Positions 16,910-27,200 of a stretch of 58,957 nt of DNA are shown here, piece by piece. This DNA is from Myxococcales bacterium (GTDB lineage: Bacteria > Myxococcota_A > Bradymonadia > Bradymonadales > Bradymonadaceae). Under the pieces are notes generated by a model that was not told where the DNA came from, did not search any database, and worked only from the letters and a program-made list of their open reading frames with translations. Made by a program: the position numbers and the translations under genes. Position 1 is the first letter of the stretch; each line of letters opens with the position of its first letter. The stretch lies in NCBI GenBank assembly GCA_007135085.1, contig SLJM01000321.1, positions 1 through 58,957 of the forward strand, written 5' to 3'.

Positions 16910-17803
16910 ATGATGGGGCGTCGTGTAGGCAGCTCGTGGTGGGTAAGAACTGCGACTTGCGCGATGATCTGCGGGCTGTCCGTCATGGCGACCATGGCCA
17001 TTGGGATTGAGCTGGCTCAGGCCCAGGAGCCGACAGAGGTCGACGGTCAGATCGACAGCGACTCCCCCTCGGTGGAGCTGATTCTGGGGGTTGGCCTTGC
17101 CCAACTGGGAAGCCGCGATGCCAAGGGCTCGCCGCTGGCCTATCGAGGCAGCGGGGTGCCACCGGTGTTGAGAGGACGCTGGATGGGACAGCGCTGGTCG
17201 GCCGGAGTTGGGGCGTCGACGTTGGTCACCGGATTCAACGCATCCCCGCTTCGGGCCGATAGGGCCCAGGGGGCCGACGATATTCATCGCGCCGATCCGG
17301 TCTTTGTCGACCTCGCGATCTGGGCTCAGCGCATTCAGGTCAGCTCGGCACCATTTGAGATTGCCGTCGGCGCTCAGCTCAGCCATTGGACGTTTTTCAG
17401 AAGTTACGAATACAACCCCTCCCAGATCGGCGGGGTGGAGACCTGGGATGGGACGCTCACCGCCGATGGACGTGCCCAGATGAGCGTTGCCCATGGCCGG
17501 TGGGCGGGGCATGTAAGCGGCAGCTTTGCCCTGGCGGGAAGAATGATGCGGCCCAGCCATTCCATTCGCGGCGACGAGCGCCTGGCGCTGATCCGTGAGC
17601 GTCGGCGCATCTGGACGTCCGGACAGTGGGCCACCCTGGCGAGGTTGCAGAAGTTGCAGGTCGATGCCCAGGTGCGCTTTGACTTCACGACCCGTATGGG
17701 GGCCGTGGCGGGCTACCGCCTGGGATTGATGTCATTTCACGACGACCAGCCCACCCGGGCATTTTATCAACAGGGGATGGTGGGGCTGGCGCTGAGCTTT
17801 TAA
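16910..17803 (+). CDS. Putative outer-membrane beta-barrel protein
   Basis: 297 residues. An unusually long N-terminal signal (basic start, hydrophobic core about 14-34, cleavage after AQAQ) leads into alternating amphipathic strands typical of a small barrel. The last residue is Phe (GLALSF), the outer-membrane assembly signal. No named family recognised. A poly-G ribosome site precedes the ATG. The next gene starts 26 bp later with a strong ribosome site, so the two are likely cotranscribed. Confidence 0.7.
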   Translation: MMGRRVGSSWWVRTATCAMICGLSVMATMAIGIELAQAQEPTEVDGQIDSDSPSVELILGVGLAQLGSRDAKGSPLAYRGSGVPPVLRGRWMGQRWSAGVGASTLVTGFNASPLRADRAQGADDIHRADPVFVDLAIWAQRIQVSSAPFEIAVGAQLSHWTFFRSYEYNPSQIGGVETWDGTLTADGRAQMSVAHGRWAGHVSGSFALAGRMMRPSHSIRGDERLALIRERRRIWTSGQWATLARLQKLQVDAQVRFDFTTRMGAVAGYRLGLMSFHDDQPTRAFYQQGMVGLALSF

Positions 17804-17829
17804 TTGACCGTCGATATGGGAGGGGGAGA

Positions 17830-18879
17830 ATGTGGCAACGATGGGTCGTCATGGTTTGTGTGGCGTTGTGGTCGACCGGGTGCGGGTCCTTCTTTCTCGG
17901 CGAAGATCCCCCGGACGATCCGGAGTCTGTCTTCGAGGCGTTCTGGGAGTCCTATGACCGCCACTATGCCCATTTCGAGCTCAAAAATATCGACTGGGAT
18001 CATGCCTACGCCAAATACCGACCGTTGGTCACTTCCGAGACCAGCGACGACGAACTCTTCGATATTCTGGCGGAAATGCTGGGCCTCCTTGAGGACGGGC
18101 ATGTCTACCTTGTCGGCGGTGAGCGGCGGGCCTTTAGTCACGCCAAGATTCGATCGACGCGGGCCAATTTCAGCCTCAGCGTGGTCGAAGACGAGTATCT
18201 TGGGGATTCTCTGAGCAAAACGGGAGAGGGAAAGATCACCTACGGTCGAATCGACGGCGATCTGGGCTATATCCGACTGAGCACTTTGAGCGGCGGCGAC
18301 GGAATGGGCGACGATCTGCGGGGATGGATCGAGGATTTTGATATCGCCCTCGACGCCCTGCGCGATACCAGAGGGTTGGTGCTCGACCTGCGAAATAACG
18401 GAGGCGGACGAGCCTATAATACGAAATACGTGGCCTCTCGATTTGCCACCGAACGGCGTCCCTTTTTGGTCACACGGACTCGAAATGGACCGGCCCACGA
18501 CGATTTTTCAGCCCCCAACTGGTGGTATGTGGAGCCTCGCCAGAAAGCGGTATATGACCGCCCCGTGGTGGTGCTGACCAATCGGCGCACCTTCAGCGCT
18601 GCCGAGTGGCTCACGCTGGCGCTGCGTCAATTCGACCATGTCCGTCATCTGGGCACCCACAGCGGCGGTGGGCTGGCAATGTTTTTGCCGCGAGAGCTTC
18701 CCAACGGTTGGATGCATACCATCTCGGTTCAGGACAGCCGCTGTCCCCAGGGGCGATCCTATGAGCGAGTCGGCGTGGCCCCCCATCGCTATGTGGAGAA
18801 TTCGGAGGCCGACCAGGATACGATTCTCGACGAAGCGATCAGGGAGTTACTAGAAGCCACAGATGACCAATTCGAGTAA
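17830..18879 (+). CDS. S41-family serine peptidase lipoprotein
   Basis: 349 residues. Lipobox STGC (Cys18) after a short signal. An N-terminal helical region (SYDRHYAHFELKNIDW, about 41-56) is the usual start of tricorn-type S41 enzymes, then LVLDLRNNGGG (183-193) and the nucleophile region TFSAAEW with Ser256 and Glu259, matching the S41 tetrad. The late motif GVAPHRYVE (315-323) is also typical. I see no PDZ domain, which CtpA-type members have. The protein is probably periplasmic and membrane-attached, cleaving unfolded or C-terminal peptides. Its 3' end overlaps the convergent amidohydrolase gene by 30 bp. Confidence 0.88.
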   Translation: MWQRWVVMVCVALWSTGCGSFFLGEDPPDDPESVFEAFWESYDRHYAHFELKNIDWDHAYAKYRPLVTSETSDDELFDILAEMLGLLEDGHVYLVGGERRAFSHAKIRSTRANFSLSVVEDEYLGDSLSKTGEGKITYGRIDGDLGYIRLSTLSGGDGMGDDLRGWIEDFDIALDALRDTRGLVLDLRNNGGGRAYNTKYVASRFATERRPFLVTRTRNGPAHDDFSAPNWWYVEPRQKAVYDRPVVVLTNRRTFSAAEWLTLALRQFDHVRHLGTHSGGGLAMFLPRELPNGWMHTISVQDSRCPQGRSYERVGVAPHRYVENSEADQDTILDEAIRELLEATDDQFE

Positions 18880-20445
18880 TTCGTGGCCCCGTCCATATTG
18901 TTCGTCCGGCGGTGAGTCCTCGGTGCCTTCCAGGATATCAAAGAGTTGCTGGCGAATATCAACGAGGCGCTCGTCCCCACGGGCATCGGCGGTGGGGCTG
19001 TCTTTGACGCAGATGAATTTGGCCTGGCCGCAGGCGTCGAATTCCTCGCAATAATCATTGCGTCCGACGCCGTCGAGTTCGGCGCTTCCGAAATAAGCGT
19101 GGCCGTCAATGAGCACCAATTCCATATCTTCGGAGCGGCTGTCCAGGACCGCTTGATAGGGGTCGGCCGAGGTGCGACCGAAGACGGCGATATCGGCGTG
19201 GTAGCCGGGCGCCAGTTGACCAATAAAATCTTCCAGGCCCACCGCTTCGGCGCCGTCGACGGTGGCCATCTTCCAGATCTGATGGGCCGTCAGGGCGTCG
19301 ATCTCCAGATGTTGTCCATAATCGTAGGCCACCCGCATCTCTTCGAGCATGTCGAAGGCCCCGGACAAGGTCCAGTCGGGGCCGATGGCGGTGGTGATGC
19401 CTAGCTCCAAAATCTCCTCGATCGGAGCAGTATTGCCATAGCCATAGAGGTGGAAATTGCTCGACGGCGACCAGACGATTCGCGAGTTCGTCAGGGCGAC
19501 CATCTCGCGTTGAGCGCCATTGAGGGTGACCGAGTGGATTAACAATGCCGTGCCGTATTCCAGCAGGGCCAGGTCGGCGAAGGCCTGAAATTCCTCTTCG
19601 ATCCCCCGGCCTTCGACGCCCTCGGTCATATGAATGGCCAGACGTGTCGTCGGATTATTATCGGCCACGAAGCTATCGATATAATTCTGGGCCTGCGCCT
19701 CGGAGATATCGCGAGCGGAGGCGATGGTGGTGCGCATATGGTTGTGTTGAAGGCCGTGGTAGTGGTCGGCGTTTCGCACCGCCCAGTCTACGCAGCGCTG
19801 TTGGAAAGACTGGCCCTGGATGGTCGTGGTGGCGTGGACCAGGGAGCGAAGCTCACCCCATTTAGCGGCAGGGCAATAATGGGTGCCGTGATTTCGGTAT
19901 TTTGCGTAGGGCCGGATATGATCGCGGTAATCATCCTCATCGGCCCATTCGTAGCGGTTGCTGAAGATCTCACCGGTGGGTGGATTCCAGGGAGGCAGAA
20001 AGTTGTAGGGAAGATGATTGTGGGCGTCGATGAGCCCCGGCGAGATCACGCCGTTGGTTTCGATCAGCGTCAGATCGAGGCCGGCCGCATCAGCAGAGCA
20101 ATCAACGTCGACACAGGTGATGAGCGCGCCCTCGACGAGCACTTCCCCCTCGTCGAGCACCCCCTGGGCGGCCAGGACCGTGCCGCGGAGCAAGAATCCA
20201 TCATCGCCTACTTCCAGCAGTACTGGCGCCGGCGCCGGGTCCGAAGAGACGGGCTGATCACCGTTTTCGTTATCTTCTTCGGCGTCGTGCTCGGCGTCGT
20301 GCTCGGCGTCGTGTTCGGCGTCTTCACCAACGCCGACGTCGTCGTCGTCGAGGGGAGGATGGTACGGGGTGGTGGTACAGCCTGCGGCGAAGGCCAGCGC
20401 AAAGATCAGCGCCAGAGCAGCCGATAAAGAATGGGGTTTCCACAT
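18850..20445 (-). CDS. Amidohydrolase-superfamily lipoprotein
   Basis: 531 residues. Lipobox ending at Cys23, then an acidic linker with DAEH repeats (42-57), then a metal-dependent amidohydrolase. Metal ligands are visible: DAHNH (His142, His144), IHMTEG (His272), LIHS (His304) and GPDW (Asp357). The flanking composite beta sandwich and the late PGYHADIAVFG segment match imidazolonepropionase/cytosine-deaminase-type members. Substrate unknown; chlorohydrolase-like deaminases have similar spacing. Located on the outer or inner membrane surface. Transcribed after the large penicillin-binding protein with an 81-bp gap. Confidence 0.87.
   Translation of the reverse strand: MWKPHSLSAALALIFALAFAAGCTTTPYHPPLDDDDVGVGEDAEHDAEHDAEHDAEEDNENGDQPVSSDPAPAPVLLEVGDDGFLLRGTVLAAQGVLDEGEVLVEGALITCVDVDCSADAAGLDLTLIETNGVISPGLIDAHNHLPYNFLPPWNPPTGEIFSNRYEWADEDDYRDHIRPYAKYRNHGTHYCPAAKWGELRSLVHATTTIQGQSFQQRCVDWAVRNADHYHGLQHNHMRTTIASARDISEAQAQNYIDSFVADNNPTTRLAIHMTEGVEGRGIEEEFQAFADLALLEYGTALLIHSVTLNGAQREMVALTNSRIVWSPSSNFHLYGYGNTAPIEEILELGITTAIGPDWTLSGAFDMLEEMRVAYDYGQHLEIDALTAHQIWKMATVDGAEAVGLEDFIGQLAPGYHADIAVFGRTSADPYQAVLDSRSEDMELVLIDGHAYFGSAELDGVGRNDYCEEFDACGQAKFICVKDSPTADARGDERLVDIRQQLFDILEGTEDSPPDEQYGRGHELLELVICGF
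20275..20322 (-). repeat. 12-bp tandem repeat in the amidohydrolase linker
   Basis: Three copies of a 12-bp unit coding Asp-Ala-Glu-His plus a fourth degenerate copy (DAEE). Being a multiple of three, copy-number change would alter linker length without a frameshift. Confidence 0.85.
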
Positions 20446-20526
20446 TGATTGAGCTCTCAGTAAAGGAGAAGTGTTCCCTTCACCTTAGCGAGCCCAGAGC
20501 CTCCGGGAAAGCTAAATGAGCATCGA

Positions 20527-23500
20527 TCAGGCATCGCCGCTGTCGTCTCCGGGGTAGGGAGCGAGCAATCGGTGCCAATCCATACGCGGTTCAGTCCCGG
20601 GTTGTAGTTCTTCGTCATCATCATCGCGTCTCCGTCTAAGATCACGTGGCCTGTCCACATCGAGGACCGCGCGCCAGTCCAGGGGCAGGGGATCGGCGAT
20701 GGAGTCAGCCGACCCATAGCGGGCGCGGGCAGCGCGCATGACCGACGTTTGTGACGATCCGGCCACAGCTGCAGCAAGTGGGCCCCCCGGGGCGGCGGCG
20801 GGAGCCGGGTCGGCGCCGGGGCGCTCGAGAAGATGCGAAAAATGGGGGTAGAGTCCACGCATTAACATTGTGGGCAGGGCGCTCGTATAGCGAAACTCTC
20901 CGGCGGGCTCACCGGAGGCGAAGACCGTGATGGTGCCGAAAAACCGTTCTTCCAAAAAGAAGACGAACGTCGCCGTGCGGTGGACCGGTCTGGATTCGAC
21001 GAGCCGTCTGCCGTCGAAGATCTTGTGGTCGTGATCGCCGGTGCCCGTTTTGCCGCCGACGAGTACGGGCTCGCCATTGGCACGCAATAATGCGCCGTCG
21101 ATACGACGGGCCGTGCCGCCGTCGACGACGTCGATGAGCGCCGAACGAGCCGCTCGGGCGACCTCGGGGCGCAACACCTGCTCTCCCTGGGCCCGGCGCC
21201 GTTCCAGGCGCGCTTCGTAGGGCGTATGAGGGGCAAAGACCAGGGCGTCGATGCGGTATTGTGGCTCTCGCAGGCCGTCGTTGGCGATGATCCCCACCAA
21301 CTCTGCCAGAGCCGTGGGGCGGTCGGCGCTGGAGCCGATGCTGGTGGCCAGAGATGGGACCAATTCGTCGAAGGGATAACCCAGGCGACGCCAGGCATGG
21401 CCGATCTGGTGGAACGCCTCGGCCTCCAACTCCATCCGGAGTCTCGAGTCCTGCCGTCCCCGCCGACTGGTTCGAAAGAGCCACTGGTAAACCTCCTGGC
21501 GAACCTGGCGGGATGCCACCAGAGTTTCGGAGAGGGAGGCCCCCTCGTTTTCGTAGAGCCAGGCCGCGGTCCAGAGTTCCAGAGGGTGAATCCTCGTCAG
21601 ATAACCTCGATCCTGCCAGGAGAGTTCGTCGAGATCATAGGCCTCTCGCCAATCGGTCAGCGCCGCCTGGTCGGGCTCAAACTGACCGTGTTCGGCCAGA
21701 AAATCCCGCAATTGGTCGTCCGTCAAAGAGGGAAAAGCAGTGGCCACCATGGCCAGTGCGTCGGCGCTGAGGCGTCGATCTTCGACGAGAGCGCTCAAGA
21801 TCTGGTCACGGGGCAATCCCTCGAATTTGCCGTAAAAACGACGCTGAAAATCGGTGCCCTCCCGGTCGGCAAACCGAGTCAGCATATAGCGCCGTTCCTC
21901 CGTATCGTCGGGGCCCAAAATATTCTTCATTCGGTCCGGGTGGAGCCACTGATAATAGTCGACGATATCACGCATCATCCTGATGAAGACCAGGTTGACG
22001 GAGTGGCGAAATGCCTCCCGTACAGATTGGGTATGGTTTCTGCGATTTTCGAAGTTCGAGAAGCGGTGCAGGCCGCCGCCGGTAAAAAAAGATTCGCCAG
22101 GATCTGCCGAATAGGGTTTGTCCAGCGCTGCTTCGAGAGCCTCTTCGAGGCTCATCTGGGGGTGCTCGATAAGCTGCGCCGCCGTCCAGCGTCGAAGTCT
22201 ATCCGGGGCATGAGTCCTGAGGTCGGTTAACTGATCGGCCCGAAGCGCGTGCAATTCTTCATAGAGGTCGGCCACCACCTCCAGATAAGTCACCAGGGTG
22301 CGCAATTTGGCCGTCGAGCCCAGGTCGAGCTTGACGTGATCGTTGATATTGAGCGGCTGATCATGGTTGTCGGCCAATACGCGCAGGGCGTTGCCCCGGG
22401 AGGTGCGCTCATAGAGGGTGAAGCTCACGGTCAGTTCGTCGATCGGGTCGTTCGGCGAAAGAAGTCGATGGCCGAAGAGGTTCATCTCCTCCAAAAACTC
22501 GGGGTCGTGCATTCGCTGGAGGCGGGCATCGACGGCCCGTTGGGCCGCTTCGTCGATCGTGCTCTGGGCGTAGAGGTCCACTCTGTCCAGGGCGTAGAGA
22601 TCGTCCAGATTGAGGAGCCGAAGTAACCTCGCCCTCAATGCATCGATCGATTTCTCCTGAGCAAACTCACGGCGCGCCCGGGGCGGGGCGGTCTGTAGAA
22701 CCGGGGTGTCCACGGCGAGGATGGCGTCGCGCAGATCGGCGCTGATGATGCCCTGTTCGGCCATGACGCGAGCGTAAGAGTCGGTTAATTGATGAAGCCT
22801 GTCGGGCCGCTGGCGCAGATAATAGGAGGGGCGTCGGTGGGCCAGAAATAAACTCAATACCATGCGGTAGGCTCGGGCGTCGGCCAGAGATTGCTCGGTG
22901 AGAAATCCCGGGGTCTTTGCGTTCTGGTTGTGGGCGTGGTGAATCCGCTCCAGCCGTTCCATCACCTCTTGCGGTTCGGCGCCAAACCAGACTCTGAGCC
23001 CGTCGGCCAGGCCGAGCACTTCGCCGTACCCCGGCGACGCCGCCAGGGGGACTTCGTTGACATAGTCCAGGACGATCCCCTGACGGTGAGCGGTTGTCTC
23101 CGGTCCGGCTTGATAGGCGCGAAGGGTCGCCGTGGCCATCTGCCGTGCCTTTTCTCGCTCGTCGCCGGTGACCCCGCCGGGGGAGTGGCGAAATTTCTCG
23201 AGCTGAGTGGCCAGCGTGCTTCCCCCGAAATGCTCGGTGTTCAGGCCGAGCCGACCGCCCACTAAGAGGAGCGCCGCCTGAGCGAAGCGGCGCCATTCCA
23301 CGGCGGGGTTACGGTAGTCATAGCCCTCTTCGAGAAGCTCACGATTCTCGATAAATAACAGGGTGGTGACCAGGAGTTCCGGCAACTCCTCGAAATCGTG
23401 GAAATAGAATTGGGGTGTCCCATAATCATAGAGTTTTACCCCGTCGTCGCTCAGGATCGTCAGCCCTGCCTGAGGAGTTGGGCGATAGATCGGGTAGAGG

Positions 23501-23841
23501 CCAAAATGGTTGGCCAACCTGGCACGGCGCGAACTCTCGGCTCGCCAGGTGATCTCGAAATCTTCCTCCCCCAGGTCCTGGGTCCACTGCTCCAGGTGAG
23601 AATAGCCACGGCGTTGGTCGAAGGGCCCTCCTGGCGGCTCGACGGAGCGCGAATAAGCTCCGCGACGCAGCCAGAAATAATGTTGTTGCGCTTCTCCGGC
23701 GACCAAATAGGCCTGGCGCTGGGAAGTCTGCATTTCATCGTAGACGATGTCAGCTCCGACCAGAACGGAGAGACCGAGGATGCAGATAAATACACGGGAT
23801 CGAAAATTAGGAGCCGCTAAGACGAGCATTTCAATCACCAT
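20527..23841 (-). CDS. Very large class A penicillin-binding protein (GT51 transglycosylase and transpeptidase)
   Basis: 1104 residues against about 700-850 for most class A enzymes. One N-terminal membrane anchor (about 16-33). The GT51 domain has FIENRELLEE (163-172), GGSTLATQLEKF (206-217) and a YVNEVPLAASPGYGEVLGLADG region (259-280, given by position). The transpeptidase has Ser509-Thr-Ala-Lys512, Ser613-Val-Asn615 and Lys930-Thr-Gly932. About 315 residues separate the last two boxes, far more than usual, so an insertion of perhaps 150-180 residues sits in the transpeptidase domain (about 625-810). The C-terminus is Asp/Arg-rich and disordered. It builds and cross-links peptidoglycan in the periplasm. 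Confidence 0.9.
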   Translation of the reverse strand: MVIEMLVLAAPNFRSRVFICILGLSVLVGADIVYDEMQTSQRQAYLVAGEAQQHYFWLRRGAYSRSVEPPGGPFDQRRGYSHLEQWTQDLGEEDFEITWRAESSRRARLANHFGLYPIYRPTPQAGLTILSDDGVKLYDYGTPQFYFHDFEELPELLVTTLLFIENRELLEEGYDYRNPAVEWRRFAQAALLLVGGRLGLNTEHFGGSTLATQLEKFRHSPGGVTGDEREKARQMATATLRAYQAGPETTAHRQGIVLDYVNEVPLAASPGYGEVLGLADGLRVWFGAEPQEVMERLERIHHAHNQNAKTPGFLTEQSLADARAYRMVLSLFLAHRRPSYYLRQRPDRLHQLTDSYARVMAEQGIISADLRDAILAVDTPVLQTAPPRARREFAQEKSIDALRARLLRLLNLDDLYALDRVDLYAQSTIDEAAQRAVDARLQRMHDPEFLEEMNLFGHRLLSPNDPIDELTVSFTLYERTSRGNALRVLADNHDQPLNINDHVKLDLGSTAKLRTLVTYLEVVADLYEELHALRADQLTDLRTHAPDRLRRWTAAQLIEHPQMSLEEALEAALDKPYSADPGESFFTGGGLHRFSNFENRRNHTQSVREAFRHSVNLVFIRMMRDIVDYYQWLHPDRMKNILGPDDTEERRYMLTRFADREGTDFQRRFYGKFEGLPRDQILSALVEDRRLSADALAMVATAFPSLTDDQLRDFLAEHGQFEPDQAALTDWREAYDLDELSWQDRGYLTRIHPLELWTAAWLYENEGASLSETLVASRQVRQEVYQWLFRTSRRGRQDSRLRMELEAEAFHQIGHAWRRLGYPFDELVPSLATSIGSSADRPTALAELVGIIANDGLREPQYRIDALVFAPHTPYEARLERRRAQGEQVLRPEVARAARSALIDVVDGGTARRIDGALLRANGEPVLVGGKTGTGDHDHKIFDGRRLVESRPVHRTATFVFFLEERFFGTITVFASGEPAGEFRYTSALPTMLMRGLYPHFSHLLERPGADPAPAAAPGGPLAAAVAGSSQTSVMRAARARYGSADSIADPLPLDWRAVLDVDRPRDLRRRRDDDDEELQPGTEPRMDWHRLLAPYPGDDSGDA

Positions 23842-24220
23842 TGGTGAAGGCGAAGGCCATCAGATCTGATCAACCTCGTCGATAGAGGGGCGCATTTCCG
23901 AGTGGACGCCGGATTTTGTCGGTTGGGTTATAACCTGTTGAGAATATTGCCGTTTTTTGTGTGTTTTGGGAAGTGGTGGTGATGTAAAGAGTTGCGGCGT
24001 TTGGCCTGTCGAGGCGTCCGGTTATACTGAGAAAAGAGATGGTCCTTTAGTTCTGGTCCAGGGGCCCGGAGAAAACGCCTCTGTCGCATTGAGGTAGAAT
24101 CGGTCCCGTGGCATGGTAGGTCGAAGTCGGTGAGACGCCGTCACCTCTACTCTGGTGGACGGAGTGAATTCTCGACGGCTTTCGCTTTTAGGGAGCGCGG
24201 CCGTCGGTCGTGATTAGGTA
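23842..24220. other. Divergent intergenic region (379 bp)
   Basis: It separates the minus-strand penicillin-binding protein from the plus-strand kinase and must hold both promoters. Visible elements are a 10-bp palindrome GGTTATAACC (23926-23935) and a weak plus-strand promoter candidate TTGGCC-N16-TATACT (24001-24028), which would leave a leader of about 185 bases. No gene seen. Confidence 0.4.
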
Positions 24221-27200
24221 GTGATGAGCAGGAGTTCCAGAAACCGGACGAAGGAGGGGAAGCGGTCCAAAGTTTTTGCCGGTCGCTACGCCTATAAAAA
24301 ACCGCTCGGCCGCGGTGCCGGTGGCTCGGTTTATCTGGCGGAAGACCTCCACGAAGATCATCGGGAAGTGGCGCTCAAGGTATTGTCTGCCGAGGCCTGT
24401 GAGACAGTACAGGGAAAGATGTTGCGCCGGGAGTTCGAAATCCTCTCGAAGCTCGACCACCCCAACCTGGTTCGGGTCTACGATTACGGAAAACTCCCCG
24501 ACGGCGGGGTCTTTTTGGCCGAAGAATATATCGACGGTTTCAGCCTCCAGGATGCCCGTGCGCTGTTGGATCCGGTGGCCCTCATCGACCCGACCTGCCA
24601 GATCTTACAGGGCCTGGCTTATCTTCACGCCATGGGGATGATTCACCGCGATATCAAGCCGGCCAATGTGATGTTGCTGTGGCTCGACGACGCATCGGCG
24701 CGACCGATGGTCAAATTGGTGGACTTCGGGCTGTCGAGCATGGATCCCAAGCGCGACACACTGCGGGGAGGAACCCGTTCGTATATGGCCCCAGAGATCA
24801 TCCGCGGCAATAAAGGGGAGACCCGCTCCGACCTCTACAGTCTGGGGGTCACCCTTTATTACGCACTCTGCGGAGTGTTGCCCTTTGGTCCGCGGAGCAA
24901 AGAAGATCCACCGCCCACGGAAGAGGATTTCCGCCCACCCGAGCCCCATCGCCTCAACGATGAGGTGCCCCTGGAATTGAGCCGGTTTACGATGGCACTG
25001 CTGCGCCAACTTCCGGACGTCGATTACGCCGACGCCGGCGAGGCACTGCAGGCGCTGGCTTCCGACGCCGGAGCCCTCGAAGATCGGTCGGTGGGACAGA
25101 TGGCCAATTCCCTGGATGTGGCTGCGGCCCCGGTGATTCGAGGCTATTTTGAACGAGGGATCTTGTCGCGCCGAATTGAAGAGGATGACCTCCTCTTGGA
25201 ATGGTTGTCCATGGACGAGGCCAACGGCGGCCAGATGTACGTCGTGCGCGGTGACGATGGAAGCGGAAAGAGTCGATTGCTCCACGATGTTCAGGCCTCG
25301 GCCAAACTGAGCGGACATCTTGTGCTGAGCGTCGATTGCAAGGGCGATCAGGGCCCCTACGAGTTGTTGGTGACAATGGTGGAGCGGTTGACCGAGTTGG
25401 CGCGAAGCCTGGATGTGGTCTCCGTGGAAAAGCATCTTCCCGCCATCTGGGTGCGGCGGCGTCTGACCGACCTCGGGGTGGTCACCCCCGGTGAGAGCGT
25501 GCGCCCCTTCGTGGAGCAATCGTGGATGCGCGAAGCCATCGAGGGGGCGTTATCGATGCTCGCACCACAGTCGGTGGTCTATTTTATCGATGATATCGAC
25601 CGGGCCGACGAGGAATCTCTGGAAGTGCTCTACGAGTGGTTTAGTCCACCTCGTTCAGCAGATCGGCCCTCCCTGGTGGTAACTTCTTCGACGGGGCGGT
25701 TTTATTCACGGTTTTCGCGCCAGAAGGGAGTGCAAGTCCTGCCCATTGACGGAGTGGGCCGGGGCGACGTGAAGATATTTTTCCGCGACCAGCTGGGCAT
25801 CAACGATCTCAGTGATGAGTGGTTGGCCTCGGTGAGCATGGCCTCCGAGGGGCGGCCGGCGTATATCGAAGAGTTATGTCGCTTTCTCATCGACGGCGGG
25901 ATGCTCAGCCGCAAGTCGGCCAGCGTCTGGGAGGCCCGGGTCTCAGATATCGAGGCGTCGGGAGTGCCCGGCACCCTGCGAGAATCACTGCGACGTCGTG
26001 TCACCTCCGTGGGAGCAGCGGGGCGAGAAGCGCTGGAATTGCTCGCTCTGGTGGAGAGGCCGCTTGCCTGGGAGGGAGCGCGCCGTCTGTTGACCGGTGG
26101 CGGAGCTACTCGGGAGGAGGCGGAGCGAACGCTGCAGACCGTGGAGTGGCGTCACCTGGTAATCACCGAGCTGCGCGCCGGTGGGCGTTATGTGCGGGTT
26201 ATCCACGAGGAGTTGGCCGACGCCGTGGCCGATATGATCAGCCCCGAATGGCGGCGGGCCCTGCATCGGCGCATTGGCGAGCAGATGGCCCGAGATTGGA
26301 CCCGTGGCCTGGGCACGGCGCTGGAAGCGGCGACTCATCTAAAGCGGGGAGGGCGGCTGGAAGAAGCGGCACCTTATTTCGAAATCGCCGGTGATCTGGC
26401 GCGGAGTCAGGGGAACCTGGCCGAAGGGAGCGAGCATTTTGAGTCAGCCCTCGAGGGGGCCGCTGATGACCGCGCCGCAGCATGGCTGCACCTGAAGCTG
26501 GCCAACGTGTCGTTGGGCCGATGCCAGCCGAAAAAATGCCGTGATCATATCAGCGAGGCCCTGGCCCTGACCAAAAACTTCGAGTCCCCCTGGTTGACCT
26601 GCCAGGTCTACGTGGAGGCCGGCAGGGCTGAGATGAAGCTGGGCAATATCGACGGTGCTCGTCGATGGATGGAGCGGATCGCCAGGGAATTGCCGCAATT
26701 TATGAGTGCCACCAGCGTGGCCCTGTTGGAGGTGGGCGTTTTAACCGCCGGCGGAGAGCTCGACATGGCGTTGGAGCGCGTCGAATCGGCTGCGGCGACA
26801 CTACCCGACTTTGCTCTCGCCGAGGCCAGAGCGCAGTGGGCCTGCCACCGGGCACAGCTGATCGCGCTCACAGGTGATGATATCAGGGGAGCACGGGCCT
26901 TTTTGCGGGCTCGCCAACTGGCAGAACAGATCGAGGCTCCGGACATTGAAGGGATGATCTGGTTGGCTTATGGCACCTATCTTCGCCGTCAACCCAGCGC
27001 CGTGGACGCCAGGGAAGCTCTGCTCAATGCCCTGGACTTATTGGTGGACACCGAAGAGGTCACTCTCTTTGTGGAGGCACTCTTTCAATATGCCTGGGTC
27101 CTGACCGCATTGGGAAGCTCCGGAGTTGCCCGCAAGCGAGCCAACGAAGCCTATTGTTTTGCCAGGCTTTTGGGGCACCGAACCTATGAGCAGAAGATCG

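Noticed and set aside
20275-20322. CRISPR-like array
   Set aside because: Short 12-bp repeats without spacers, inside a coding region and in frame.
19630-20427. 265-codon plus-strand frame opposite the amidohydrolase gene
   Set aside because: Its low-complexity Val/Gly run is simply the complement of the DAEH repeat.
21226-22230. 334-codon plus-strand frame inside the penicillin-binding protein gene
   Set aside because: Antisense shadow; the minus strand carries all the transpeptidase boxes.
23926-23935. GGTTATAACC palindrome as a defined operator
   Set aside because: Only 10 bp, one copy, no adjacent DNA-binding regulator; noted only as part of the intergenic region.
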